Position numbers and translations under genes: made by a program. Positions 10,815-22,600 of a stretch of 64,000 bases of DNA are shown here, piece by piece. The DNA comes from Emticicia sp031378345 (GTDB taxonomy: Bacteria; Bacteroidota; Bacteroidia; Cytophagales; Spirosomataceae), in the NCBI GenBank assembly GCA_031378345.1, contig JANNDY010000012.1, forward strand, positions 37,478-101,477, read 5' to 3'. Under the pieces are notes generated by a model that saw nothing but the letters and a program-made list of their open reading frames with translations, searched no databases and was not told where the DNA came from. Each line of letters opens with the position of its first letter. Position 1 is the stretch's first letter.

Positions 10815-12551
10815 TTAAGCAAACACCATTTCTGCTTCTTCTTTTTCAAAAGAATGGATTGTTCGCTTAGTATAGTTATAGAGTTTATTATTACACCAGA
10901 CAAAATTGACACCATTATCGGCGGCCCAATCTGTGGCTGAAAAAACATCTGGAAAAAAACCTTTACCATTGAAATTGGCACTGGTATTACAGATTACAGG
11001 TATATTACTGATTTCTTCATAACATTCGATTAGTTCCGCTACTACAGGGTTATCATTTTTATTGATTGTTTGTAAGCGAGCGGTATCATCTAAATGACAA
11101 ACGGCTGGAATTTTACCGAGCCATTCGGGTTTTACGATGTGGTCAAAGAGCATGTATGGGTCGCTACTACCTGGCTCGAAAATACTTTTTGCTTTACTTT
11201 CAAGGCATATTGGCGATACTGGTCGATATGACTCTCGTTTTTTGGCATCGTTGAGCATATCTTTCATTTCGGGCGAATTAGCTGCTCCAATGATACTTCG
11301 GTTTCCCAGTGCTCTTGGCCCTAACTCGGCTTTTCCATTCAGAAAAACCACAGGTTGATTAAGTTCGTGTAATAAACGAGCTAATTCAGGAATCGTACAC
11401 TCGCATTCTTCCCAACCTTCAGCAGCTTGATTATCAATTATTTCGGGGCCACTATAAACCGACCAATTCAGACTGATTTGGTTTTCTGCGTGATAAAGTG
11501 CCGAACAAGCCACTCCGATTGCACTCCCTGAATCGTTTGGAAATGGTGGAACATATACCTCATCAAATATGCCTGCATTACGGACTGCACTATTCCATTT
11601 GATGTTCAAGGCACAGCCACCCGCCATACAAAGATTGCGTGATGGTTTATTGATACGATTTATTTTTTTAGCGAGTTTTTCGACCAAGAGATTTTCTAAA
11701 TATGCATGAATGGTACGCAAGACATCTTCGTCTGAGACATCTATTTCGGAAACTCTTTTCTTGAATTCGTTGGCAAAAATATTGGCAAAGCCCATTGGCT
11801 TATCGTAGTTTGATGTATAGATTTCATCAAAAATCGGAAAAAGTTCTTCTCTTACTTGCCCCAAAGCAATATAAGCCATTACTTTCCCTGCGGTTGATAA
11901 ATTATCTTTCGCAAAACTTCCTTTGATTTTGAATGGACCGAAATGTTGTGAAAAAATGGTATATATATTACCTATCAAAAGGAAAATTGGCCCTAAATTC
12001 TCTACCTTCTTAGTTTCAGCATCAAAGAAATAAAGACGTGGATACATACCTCCATCCCACACTAAAACATACGAGCTTTCGCCTCGTTGGGCAAATAGAC
12101 TCGTGCAATAAGCACTCATTATATGGTTTGTTACGTGTAAGTAACTTTCATAACTAAATGTTGAATTTCCAATTTTCAAACCCTCAAACTGCCATTTTTG
12201 AAGTACATCATCTTTCAAGTTTTTCTCTTCATAATACGCCACATTAAGCTGAAAAGGAACTCCATTATTAGTGGCTGATAGCTTATTCGAGCCTATTCCG
12301 ATTTCTAATCTTGGCTGAATGGCTAAAGCATCTTTGTCATTTCCTCCCCATCCATCTACTGCAAAAATATCTACATCGGTCAATGAGTATCCATTTTGTT
12401 TTAGAACATCTTCGATTACATTTGTTTCGTCGATACCAGTATAACGTAGGTTATTATTGAGTTTTTCCATCTCAATGCTAAACTTTAGTTGACCGTCTTC
12501 GATGAGTGCGATTGCTCCATCATGGGTTAGTTTTAATCCGCAAATAATCAT
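10815..12551 (-). CDS. NodU/CmcH/TobZ-family O-carbamoyltransferase
   Basis: A 578-aa tailoring enzyme of the family that transfers a carbamoyl group from carbamoyl phosphate, through a carbamoyl-adenylate, to a hydroxyl. The N-terminal Kae1-like part shows the metal-binding HxxxH (H139/H143 in HVTNH), a VWDGG loop and PPFPNDSGSAIG. The C-terminal YrdC-like part has GPRALGNRSI and ICNTSANFNG. Length is normal for the family (about 550-600 aa). It sits between two PKS-NRPS genes with spacers of 21 and 42 bases, so it is surely part of the same transcript. The likely acceptor is a hydroxyl on the lipopeptide: a Ser side chain or the beta-hydroxyl made by the KR in the neighbouring synthase. That acceptor is inference. 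Confidence 0.92.
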   Translation of the reverse strand: MIICGLKLTHDGAIALIEDGQLKFSIEMEKLNNNLRYTGIDETNVIEDVLKQNGYSLTDVDIFAVDGWGGNDKDALAIQPRLEIGIGSNKLSATNNGVPFQLNVAYYEEKNLKDDVLQKWQFEGLKIGNSTFSYESYLHVTNHIMSAYCTSLFAQRGESSYVLVWDGGMYPRLYFFDAETKKVENLGPIFLLIGNIYTIFSQHFGPFKIKGSFAKDNLSTAGKVMAYIALGQVREELFPIFDEIYTSNYDKPMGFANIFANEFKKRVSEIDVSDEDVLRTIHAYLENLLVEKLAKKINRINKPSRNLCMAGGCALNIKWNSAVRNAGIFDEVYVPPFPNDSGSAIGVACSALYHAENQISLNWSVYSGPEIIDNQAAEGWEECECTIPELARLLHELNQPVVFLNGKAELGPRALGNRSIIGAANSPEMKDMLNDAKKRESYRPVSPICLESKAKSIFEPGSSDPYMLFDHIVKPEWLGKIPAVCHLDDTARLQTINKNDNPVVAELIECYEEISNIPVICNTSANFNGKGFFPDVFSATDWAADNGVNFVWCNNKLYNYTKRTIHSFEKEEAEMVFA

Positions 12552-12572
12552 GGTTTTGAATAAATTTAGTGT

Positions 12573-15500
12573 TTAGAAATCTACTTCTTGAAATATAACT
12601 TGGGATTTTTTTTCAGTTTTGAAACTTCGTTTATCAATCAAATCTGCTAATTTTTTAATGCTTGGATTACTAAAAATATCGTGTATTTCGATAATATTTC
12701 CGAAAGCTTCATTGAATAACTGAAAAACTACTACAACCCGCACGGAATTGAGACCAACATCAAAAAGGTTGATATTAGTATCTATCTGCGATACTTTTAA
12801 GACTTTACTGATAATTTCTTCTATTGTTTTTTCAGTACTATTTTGAGCAATATTATTAATTACAACCAATGAGAGGCTCTTTCCTAATTCTGGTTTGAGG
12901 GCATTTCGATTGATTTTTCTATTGGGTGTCATTGGAAAATCTTTGAGCAAAACAAATTTCTTTGGCACCATATATTCTGGTAATTTAGCTCTCAAGTGTT
13001 TCATCAGACTTTCAACATTGGGTACTAAATCTGATGTTAGATATGCTATCAATTCTTTCTCGTAGTTTTCGTGTTCATTAAGCAATACCACCGACTGACG
13101 CACACCTATATACGAATTGAGATTTTCCTCTATTTCGGTTAGCTCAACTCGATAACCATTGATTTTTATTTGATAGTCTATCCTGCCCAAAAACTCAATC
13201 TCACCATCAGATGTCCATCGCCCTTTGTCGCCAGTGTGGTAAATAAGTTGCCCTTGAATGGCTTTGTGGTGTTTAAACTTTGACACTGTGAGTTCGGGCT
13301 TATTGAGATATCCGAGGGCTAACCCCTCGCCAGCTATACAGATTTCACCCCAAACACTCACACTACAAATATTATCATCGCTACTGATTACATAAATTTG
13401 AGTATTTGCAATTGGCTTACCGATAGTTTGTAAATCATTTTCAGACTCAATTTTCTTTATCATTGACCAAACCGTGGTTTCGGTTGGTCCGTACAAATTC
13501 CATAATGACTTATTACTTTTCAACAATTTTTCACCCAATTCTTTGCTCAATTTTTCGCCTCCACACAGTACATTTAGATTTTCATTTCCACCCCATTTTA
13601 CATCCATCAACATCTGCCACAAACTCGGAGTGGCTTGCATGAAATTTGGTTGATAATGATTTAGCAGCGAAATCAATTTATTCGGGTCATTTATTTCTTT
13701 CTGATTAGCTAAAATTAACATTGCACCATTAAAAATTGGTAGAAAAAATTCTAAGACAGAAATATCGAATATATAGGTAGTAACTGCCAAAAGAGAGTCG
13801 TTGTCTTGAATACACAAAGATTCTTGCATACTCAATAAAAAATTACTAACCGCACTATGTTTGATTTCTACACCTTTGGGTTTTCCCGTTGAGCCAGAAG
13901 TGTACATCACATACATTCTGCTATCTTTTTCGACCGAAATATTTAGATTTTCAGTCGATGACCCTGAATCAAGTAAAGCTTCGATGTCTAATAATTGAAG
14001 GTCTGAAGAAATATCAAATGAAACATCGATATTTTTTATCAAGTATTTTATTTGGCTATCCTCAACTATGTAGGCAATCCTCTCGTTAGGTAAGTCTGTG
14101 GCTATGGGCAAATAAGCCGCTCCTGTTTTTAAAATTGCCAAAATGGCAATCAACATTTTTTCTGAACGCTCTATCTTGATTCCGACTAAATCATTTGGCA
14201 AAATACCAAAATCGTTCTTTAAGGTATGAGCTACCTTATTAGCAGCTTCGTTAAGCGAACGATAACTTAATGCTATTTCACCAAATTTTAAAGCTATTTT
14301 TTCTGGCGTTTTAGCAACCTGTTCTTCAAAGGCTTTATATGTTGTAGTATTTAAATCGTAATTGCGATTGGACCCTTCATTTACTGCTGCTAAAAGTTGA
14401 GATTCTGTTTCTGAACTATATTGTACTTTTTCGATGGTAGTGCTTGGCTTTTCGATGGCACGACTGACTAAATTAGAAAAATGCTCAGCAAAACGTTGAA
14501 TTGTTGCAGATTCAAACAAGTCGGTGCAATACTCAAAAGTTAGCTCGAAAGATTCAGTTTGCTGCTCAATATATAAACTCAGGTCATATTTACTGATTTC
14601 TTCGGTGTGCTGATATGGCTCTATATTGATGTTTTTTGAAAAAGAAGTTAGCTCTTGCAAATGATTCTGAACCACCAATAGAATATCAAAAAGTGGTAAC
14701 CTACCTAAATCACGAGTAATATTGAGAGCTCCAATGATGGCATCAAAAGAATAATTTTGATGATTATAAACCTGCAAAGTATGCTCTTTCACTTGGCTTA
14801 TAAACTGCTGAATAGTTTTTTCTCCGTCGATATGATTACGAATACCTACAACATTGAGGAAAAGCCCTATTTGTGATTCTAAATCGTGGTGGTTTCGACC
14901 GCTCAACGGTGTACCGATGATTATATCTTTTTGGTTAGTGTATTTATTCAATAAAATAGTGAGCATTGCCTGAAAAAACATGAATGCTGTCGTACTTGTT
15001 TTTTCACAATATTGACCAATTTTTTTACTTAATTCTTTATCTAATTTTAAGGAATAAGTAGCACCTTTAAAGCTTTTAACCGCAGGACGTGGCTTATCGG
15101 TAGGTAGCTCAAGCGTTGGTAAGTCTCCCGAAAATTCTTTAAGCCAAAACTCTTTCGATAGCTCGGTATTTTGTTGATTTAATTGTTGGGTTTGCCATGC
15201 AACAAAATCTCGGTATTGAATAGATAATGGCTGTAAAACTGGCTTTTCATTATTAAGGAAAGCATTATACAATTGTCCTAATTCTTTGAAAAGAATATTC
15301 AAAGACCAACCATCGGCTACTAAATGATGTAATAAAAGTATTAAAACGTGTTCATCAGTATCTTTTTTCAAAAGCTTTACTCGCATCAATGAATCATTTT
15401 CGAGGTCGAAAATATATTTTTTTTCTGCTTCGATTTGCTGCTCAATACTTTGAGTATCTAACAAGCTGTTATCATATTCCCAAACAAAGTTTTTTTGCTG

Positions 15501-18500
15501 AGAAGCACTTACTACTTGTCTGGGTTCACCGTCAATTATCTTAAAATTGGTACGTAAGATTTCGTATCTTTCCCAGATTTCGTTGAGAGCCTGCTCAAAC
15601 GCTGCCACATTAAGCGAACCTTTTATGACAAGCGTTGTTGTCATATTATAAGCAATTTTAGATTCGTTGAGCTGTCCTAAAAACCATATTCTTTTCTGCA
15701 CATCCGATAAAGCATAGCTTTCTGACGGGGTTATTTGAGAAATGGGAACGTATTTATTGGTAGGTTCTTCGATTTTTATTAATGGAAAAATAACTTCGAC
15801 AAGTTCGTTGATTGTCCCATTTTCAAAGATTGTATCGAGTGTAATCTCAATATTTAGTTCTTTGCTGATTCGGTTGGCAACTTGCGTACCATTCAGCGAA
15901 TGTCCACCAATTTCAAAGAAATCATCATCAAATCCTATTTCATCTTCTTTCAAAACTGCTTGCCAGATTTCTAAAATCTTTTGCTGAATTCCTTCTTTAC
16001 TAAAGTCTGCTTTTGGCTCAACATCAATTTGAGTTATTTCAGTAGATTGTGTTGATTGCGAAATAAAATTTAAGTTTTCTTTCGTAATAAAGAAAGGGTT
16101 CAAACCAAATTTTGAGATATGGAGGTCTGCTATTGTAATATTAGTTTGAGGCTGTTTGATAGCCAAAAGCATTGCTTCAAAGCCTTTTTTGAAGGTAATT
16201 GGTCGAAGAATGGCGTTTGTATCAAGCTCTTCGGTGGCTTGCCAACCTGGCCAGTTTATCGAAATAATACGGCAGTTCTCAGTGCTATTCTTGGCGGCGA
16301 AAGCATCTAAATAAGCGTTTGCTGCGGTATAATCTGCACTGTTTTTTTGTGGAACGATTGCATTTAGAGACGAAAACAATACCATAAACTTGGCATTGAG
16401 CAAATCTGCCGCCTTTTTTAAAGACTGAGTTCCTAACACTTTTGGGTCAATAATACTATCAATTATGCTGTATGGTTTTTCAAGGAAACTTTGTTGGCTA
16501 ATACCAGTACCAGCTAAATGAAATACTCCGTTTACACTACCAAACTCTTTTTGTATTCCATCATAAATTTGATTGATTTCGGTTTCTTTTTTGAAATCAA
16601 CTTCGTAATATTTTACTGATAATGCTCCGTTTCTGAGTTCAGTAAGTTTTGATTTAACATCTTCATCATCTGCTGATTTTCTTCCCAAAATAACTAAATT
16701 TACTTTGGCACTTTTTACAAGAAACTTGCATAACTCTAAGCCAATGAAGCCCAATCCGCCCGAAATTAGATAAGTACCATTAGTCGAAATTTGATAAGAA
16801 TCAGGAATAATATTGGAAAATGCGTCAAAAACAGGAATATAGGTTTTATTATTTCTAAAAGACATTAATCTTAACTCTGGCTGCTCAGCGATTATTTCTC
16901 GAATTTTGTTCGCTACCAACGCTGGTTCATCTTCATTAAAGTCAACACCGTATAGTTTCTGGCTTGGAAAATCGGCAATCATGGCCTTCAAAACCCCCAA
17001 AGTAGCCGCTGCATTTGGATTTACTAAACTATTATGCGTGTTTACTCCTCCATGAGTTCCAACAACCAATTTGACATTTTCCGTTTTTATAACATCCGCC
17101 AAGCCTTTGTAAAAAAACATTTGTTGGTTGATTGTATCGCTTTCAGAAAACCCAATTAAGTTGATTATATTACATGTTTTATTCGCTTTTAAGATGCTTC
17201 CAATTTGAGTGTAATCTGAAATATCATTTGCATTAATTTCGTAATTGCCATCGGGTAAATTATTGAAACCATCAGCGAGCCTTACAGCCATTACTTCCTG
17301 TTTTTGTTTTCTGAACTCTTCAATAATATTTTCACCTGCATTGTTATTATAGAAAACCACAAATCTATCTTGATTAGTTGTTTTCTTTAAAAAATGTGGA
17401 ACTTCCTGCCAGTTCAACTCATAAAATAATGAATTGAGGTTTTCAGTACTTTCGGTTTTGGGTTCAAACGCCCAGCATCTTATACGCTCAAACGGATACG
17501 TTGGAGCATCTACTTTGCAACACTGATTGGCGTAACAAATCTCTTTCCAATTAAATTTTAGTCCAGCATTATATAGTTCTTCGTATTGTGTGTTGCTTTG
17601 AGGTGATATAAATTCAATTACTTTTGATATTTTACTTAACCTTTTAATGGCTTCTGAAAGATTACCACTGAAACCAATTTCCAAAAATATAGTAGAATTA
17701 TCTTTACTTATTTTTGCGATGGCATCCATTAATCTGTCTTCACGAATCGGTTCTTTGTCATAATCAAGATTTTTAGCTTTTATCAATGCTTGCTCAAAAC
17801 TGATTTCATCAGCGAAAATTTGTTTTGTGAGTTTACCAAAACCATTTGCTATGATTGTTGTGAATTTAATGCCAATTTGCTGTATGTGTAGCAATATTGC
17901 CCACTGAAAAACGATATTTTTGGCAATTAGGCTATCACACTGATTCCAGTATTGTTCGATATGGTTTCTTATTACAGTATTTTTTAAGAAAAAATCTTCT
18001 ATTATGCTCTCTTCAAGCATTAAACCTGATAGTAAAGCTACCGTTGTGAGTTTTTGCTTATCAAAACTTTCGGGGTCAGCAAAATTAGCATCGCTAAGTT
18101 GTTTCAATAAATCAACTTTTGTTTTTGCCGAAAATGCTTGACGGTATTCGTAATCTCCTCTACCCACATTTAGAGTATAAATGATGTCATCCCAGTTAGT
18201 ATTATTTTCTAAAAATGACTTAATATTTTGAGTGTAGTTTCTGAAAACATTAATATTTTTTGCTGATACTTTTAATAAATAGCCTGTGTTTGAATCTGAT
18301 GTTCTTGAAACAGACTTATGTTCTTCCAAAATTATGTGAGCATTTGTTCCGCTCAAACCAAACGAGCTAATTCCACACCTCAAAGGACTGCCCGTATTAT
18401 TATTCCATGTTTGTAAACTTGTATTAACTTTTACTGCCGAATTTTCAAAATCAATAAATGGGTTGGCTTTTGAAAAGTGTAGAGATTGAAATATCTGTTT

Positions 18501-19589
18501 GTTTTGTAGAGATAAAACTGCTTTGATAAATCCTGCTACGCCAGCCGCATTATCAAGATGCCCGATATTTGATTTCAAAGCACTTATCAATGCGATGTTT
18601 CTACTTTCGGTAAAAGCCTTGTAAGCATCGCTAATACCTTGTATTTCGATAGGGTCACCGAGTTTTGTTCCTGTTCCGTGAGCCTCAATGTAAGTAATTG
18701 TTGAAGGTTCAACTTGTGCTTTCCGCCATGATTTTAAGATTACTTCAGTTTGAGCAGTTGGACTTGGGGCAGTTATACCATTAGACCGATTACCATCTTG
18801 ATTGGTTGCACTACCAATCACAACAGCCATTATTTTGTCATTATCGGCAATGGCTTTATCTAATCTTTTCAAAAATACAATACCGCCACCTTCACCCATT
18901 GCCGTTCCATTGGCTTTTTCATCAAATGCTCGGGCTTTTCCATCGGGAGAGGCAATACCGAGTGTGTCAATGTTTTCGTTTATCTTAGGAAAATCGAATA
19001 AAATATTCACACCTCCCGCTAAAGCGAAGTCAATTTCATTATTAATGAGTTTCTGACAAGCCTCGTGTATGGCTACCAAAGAAGATGAACAGGCAGTGTC
19101 ATACATATAGGCCGGCCCTCTCAGACCTAAATGATAAGCAACTCTACCAGCAGTAATTGCGGGTAAATTGCCAGTCATAACGGCCGAGTCGACAAGATTT
19201 TCGATAAGTTTATAGTATTCGGGTTGTGATTTTGCACCCAAGAAAACTCCTGTTTCGGTATTAGATATTTGTTCTAAACTATAACCCGCATCCTCAATGG
19301 CTTTGCAAGATAGCTCCAACGTAAGTCGATGGATTGGGTCGGTGTATTGAGCATCTTTCTTCGATATTCCGAAAAATTTATGGTCAAATTTATCAACTTC
19401 CTGGAGCGAACCAATAATCTGATAATCCGCTGATATTGGCTGATTTGTGTCTTTGATTCGAGCAATTGGAATTGAACGAACGCTGTCTTTTCCAGTACGC
19501 AAATTTTCGTAGAACTCAGTAAGGTTATTTGCTTCAGGAAAAACGCCACTTATTCCGATAACAGCTATTTTATTTGATAAATTTTCCAT
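12573..19589 (-). CDS. Hybrid PKS-NRPS: KS-(degenerate AT)-KR-ACP-C-A-PCP
   Basis: A 2338-aa synthase adding one reduced ketide and one amino acid. KS is intact (C167 in DTACSSSL, H304, H344). The following AT-like region (about 515-705) lacks the GHSxG serine: the aligned motif is ANGFG, with Gly583 in the Ser position. A ketoreductase follows, with NADPH loop GGLGFIG (about 944-950) and catalytic residues S1074, Y1087 and N1091. ACP serine is S1231 in GGHSLN. The C domain starts near 1290 (catalytic HHLVADGWS). The A-domain code by eye is DILQLGLVWK, a Gly-type code. The final carrier has GLNSVRVV. With no DH the product of this module should be a beta-hydroxy acid unit. It starts 21 bases after the preceding NRPS gene. 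Confidence 0.93.
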   Translation of the reverse strand: MENLSNKIAVIGISGVFPEANNLTEFYENLRTGKDSVRSIPIARIKDTNQPISADYQIIGSLQEVDKFDHKFFGISKKDAQYTDPIHRLTLELSCKAIEDAGYSLEQISNTETGVFLGAKSQPEYYKLIENLVDSAVMTGNLPAITAGRVAYHLGLRGPAYMYDTACSSSLVAIHEACQKLINNEIDFALAGGVNILFDFPKINENIDTLGIASPDGKARAFDEKANGTAMGEGGGIVFLKRLDKAIADNDKIMAVVIGSATNQDGNRSNGITAPSPTAQTEVILKSWRKAQVEPSTITYIEAHGTGTKLGDPIEIQGISDAYKAFTESRNIALISALKSNIGHLDNAAGVAGFIKAVLSLQNKQIFQSLHFSKANPFIDFENSAVKVNTSLQTWNNNTGSPLRCGISSFGLSGTNAHIILEEHKSVSRTSDSNTGYLLKVSAKNINVFRNYTQNIKSFLENNTNWDDIIYTLNVGRGDYEYRQAFSAKTKVDLLKQLSDANFADPESFDKQKLTTVALLSGLMLEESIIEDFFLKNTVIRNHIEQYWNQCDSLIAKNIVFQWAILLHIQQIGIKFTTIIANGFGKLTKQIFADEISFEQALIKAKNLDYDKEPIREDRLMDAIAKISKDNSTIFLEIGFSGNLSEAIKRLSKISKVIEFISPQSNTQYEELYNAGLKFNWKEICYANQCCKVDAPTYPFERIRCWAFEPKTESTENLNSLFYELNWQEVPHFLKKTTNQDRFVVFYNNNAGENIIEEFRKQKQEVMAVRLADGFNNLPDGNYEINANDISDYTQIGSILKANKTCNIINLIGFSESDTINQQMFFYKGLADVIKTENVKLVVGTHGGVNTHNSLVNPNAAATLGVLKAMIADFPSQKLYGVDFNEDEPALVANKIREIIAEQPELRLMSFRNNKTYIPVFDAFSNIIPDSYQISTNGTYLISGGLGFIGLELCKFLVKSAKVNLVILGRKSADDEDVKSKLTELRNGALSVKYYEVDFKKETEINQIYDGIQKEFGSVNGVFHLAGTGISQQSFLEKPYSIIDSIIDPKVLGTQSLKKAADLLNAKFMVLFSSLNAIVPQKNSADYTAANAYLDAFAAKNSTENCRIISINWPGWQATEELDTNAILRPITFKKGFEAMLLAIKQPQTNITIADLHISKFGLNPFFITKENLNFISQSTQSTEITQIDVEPKADFSKEGIQQKILEIWQAVLKEDEIGFDDDFFEIGGHSLNGTQVANRISKELNIEITLDTIFENGTINELVEVIFPLIKIEEPTNKYVPISQITPSESYALSDVQKRIWFLGQLNESKIAYNMTTTLVIKGSLNVAAFEQALNEIWERYEILRTNFKIIDGEPRQVVSASQQKNFVWEYDNSLLDTQSIEQQIEAEKKYIFDLENDSLMRVKLLKKDTDEHVLILLLHHLVADGWSLNILFKELGQLYNAFLNNEKPVLQPLSIQYRDFVAWQTQQLNQQNTELSKEFWLKEFSGDLPTLELPTDKPRPAVKSFKGATYSLKLDKELSKKIGQYCEKTSTTAFMFFQAMLTILLNKYTNQKDIIIGTPLSGRNHHDLESQIGLFLNVVGIRNHIDGEKTIQQFISQVKEHTLQVYNHQNYSFDAIIGALNITRDLGRLPLFDILLVVQNHLQELTSFSKNINIEPYQHTEEISKYDLSLYIEQQTESFELTFEYCTDLFESATIQRFAEHFSNLVSRAIEKPSTTIEKVQYSSETESQLLAAVNEGSNRNYDLNTTTYKAFEEQVAKTPEKIALKFGEIALSYRSLNEAANKVAHTLKNDFGILPNDLVGIKIERSEKMLIAILAILKTGAAYLPIATDLPNERIAYIVEDSQIKYLIKNIDVSFDISSDLQLLDIEALLDSGSSTENLNISVEKDSRMYVMYTSGSTGKPKGVEIKHSAVSNFLLSMQESLCIQDNDSLLAVTTYIFDISVLEFFLPIFNGAMLILANQKEINDPNKLISLLNHYQPNFMQATPSLWQMLMDVKWGGNENLNVLCGGEKLSKELGEKLLKSNKSLWNLYGPTETTVWSMIKKIESENDLQTIGKPIANTQIYVISSDDNICSVSVWGEICIAGEGLALGYLNKPELTVSKFKHHKAIQGQLIYHTGDKGRWTSDGEIEFLGRIDYQIKINGYRVELTEIEENLNSYIGVRQSVVLLNEHENYEKELIAYLTSDLVPNVESLMKHLRAKLPEYMVPKKFVLLKDFPMTPNRKINRNALKPELGKSLSLVVINNIAQNSTEKTIEEIISKVLKVSQIDTNINLFDVGLNSVRVVVVFQLFNEAFGNIIEIHDIFSNPSIKKLADLIDKRSFKTEKKSQVIFQEVDF

Positions 19590-19610
19590 GGCTAAATAGA
19601 TTAAATTGGG

Positions 19611-22600
19611 CTAAACTTCTAAAAAATCAAGACTGACGATGGTTTCTTGTGGCACTAAAAACTCACTTAGAGCCTTAATAGTGGTATATTTGAACAAATC
19701 AGCTACCATAATCGCACGGTTAGTATAAACCTTGCTCAACTCGGCATACATACTCACCAATTTTAGAGAATTACCCCCGATGTCGAGAAAATTATCTATG
19801 ATAGAAAAATTATCTTTTAAAAGAATTTTCTGCCAAATCTCATAAACTATCTTTTCAGTATCTGTCTGTGGCTTCAATGATTCGTTCTGAACATTGAGAG
19901 CATTTTGTAAATGATTCGGTAATAACTTTCGGTTTACTTTTCCATTTGCGGTGAGCGGAAACGCATCAAGTTGTACGAAATACTCAGGAATCATAAACCA
20001 AGGTAGTTGTTGTTTCAAAAACTCTTTAATTGTTGTAAGCTCTTGTTCGGCATCAGATACAAAATAAGCACACATCGTTTTTTCGTTATTCGCATCCATT
20101 CGCACATCAACACATACTTCCTTGATACGTTTACTGCTCAATAAAACCTTTTCTATTTCATCAAGCTCAATACGATAGCCTCTTATCTTAACTTGATTAT
20201 CAATGCGACCCACCAACTCAATCGTTCCATCGTTTAGCCTTCTTCCCAAATCACCTGTTCGATATAATCTTTTGCCAAACTTATTACTCAAAAACTTTTG
20301 CTTGTTCAACTCTTCTCTATTATGATACCCAGCAGCTACACCCAATCCACCGACACAGATTTCGCCCCAAACGTTTTGAGGAACAAGCTCCATTGCATCA
20401 TTAAGTATAAAAATCTCAGTATTAGCAATTGGTCTGCCTATATTTGTGAGATTGTCTGTAGATATTAGTTTCTGAATAGTGCAACCAACTGTTGTTTCAG
20501 TGGGGCCATATTCATTATAAATATTGATTGCTGGATTTAAACCTAATAAAAATTCAACTTGTGGTGGTGTAACATTTTCACCCCCTAAAATGACGGTCGA
20601 AACGTTGGTTTGATAGATTGGTAAGCGACTCAAATAACTTACGTGCGATGGGGTCATTTTAACAGTATTCACATTGCTTTCGACCGAAAAAACTTCAATT
20701 AATGTCTTACTTAAATCATTTGCACCATAGACATCAACGTAGTCGCCACGGAGGAGTGTTGTGAAAATACTCGTCAGCGTTAAATCAAAAGAAAGAGAGG
20801 TAAAAAATGCAAAAGGATTTTCCTGATCATTGTTAAAATAATACAGATTAGACCAGTGCAAATAATTAGTAAAGTTTTGATTTGTAATCTGTACTCCTTT
20901 GGGAGTACCTGTCGAACCTGATGTATAAATCATATACACAAGGTCGGTTGAAATTATTTCGGTGTTTAGATTTTGGATTTTCGGCGAAACATTCGCAAGC
21001 TGAATATCAACTGCAAATATATTTTCGACACTAAAATCTATATTAAATAAATGCTCCGAGTCGGTTAGAAGTAGTTCGATATTGGCATCTTTAACGATAA
21101 AACTCTTTCGCTCGCTTGGATATTTAGGGTCAATCGGCACAAACAGAGCTCCAGTTTTTATGATGGCCACCAACGAAATTATTGTATAGTCTGCGTGTTC
21201 CATCAATAGACCTATACGGCTACCTGCTTGTATATCAAATGTTTCTTTTATGTGGTGTGCCAATTTGTTGGCAGCCTCATTCAACTCTTGGTAAGAGAGT
21301 GTTTGTTCACCAACCTTTACAGCTTTTGCTGTTGGGTACTTTTCGACACAATATTCAAAAGCATCTTTTAGAATGATAGGAGCATTAAAATCGACCGATG
21401 TTTCATTAAATGTAACTATCAATTTTTGTTGCTCTTGCTCCAACAGTAACGATATTTCTTCAAGCGATTGCCTGAAAATGTCTTTCAAACGCCCAAATGT
21501 TTCTATGACATGGTTGTAAATCTGGGCGGCAAATATTTTTTCAAAAATATCCGTGTTGTATTCCAGTAAGAACGTTAACTCCGTATTATTCTCAATGAGT
21601 CTAAAAGATAAATCATTTTTGGTAATGGTATTATGCAATTCAATTGGTTGAATCGTAAGGTTTTCAAAGCTCTTACTACTTACTCCACTACCTTCTGATT
21701 CGTTATACTCTACCCATATATCAAATATGGAACTTTTATTCTCATCATATACTTGATTCGTAAGTTCGCTTAGTCTATCAAATGATAAATCTTTATGTTG
21801 AAAACCCTCTAAAATACTTTCTTTTACCTTAAAAGCTAATTGCTGAACGGTGTCTTTTCTTGAAAATTGGGTACGAATCGGTAATTGATTGATGTAAAAA
21901 CCCACTTGATTTGCCAACTGAGGATTATCTCGATTCAGAATTGTAGTACCAACTATTATATCTTCTTGATTAGTGTATTTATGTAAAACAACATTTACGA
22001 TGGTCGTAAAAAGCATAAACATACTCAATCCATTTTCATTAGCTATTGATTGTATTTGTTTTATTTGGCTATTGTCGAGTGCAAACGCTATCCGATTACC
22101 TGCATACGTTTTCATGGCTGGACGTCGGAAAGATGTCGGCATTTCTACTACCTGAATATCGCTTAGTTTTTCTTTCCAATAATGTTTTTGCTGAGTAAAG
22201 CTATCAGAATTCCACTCTTGTTCTTGCCAATAGGCAATGTCTTTATTTTGAATCTCTAATTCAGATAATTTATCAGAATCACTATTATAGAAGGTAATTA
22301 TCTCTTCAAAAATAAGCTGCATCGACCACGCATCGCCAATAATATGATGTAAATTGATAAAAAGCACAAACTCAAACGCAGTAACCTTGATAAGTTTGAA
22401 ATAAATATTTGGTAAACGCTCTAAATCGAATACATGGTTGAGTTCTTGTTTTATGATGGTATCAACCTGCATTTTAGGATTTGACGCATTGGTAATATCA
22501 AGTAAATGAAAAAATGAATCAATTTCGAAAACTTCTTCTACTTGCTGAACAGCCTCGCCTTGATTACTAAAAAAACGTGTCCTTAAAACTTCATGACGAG

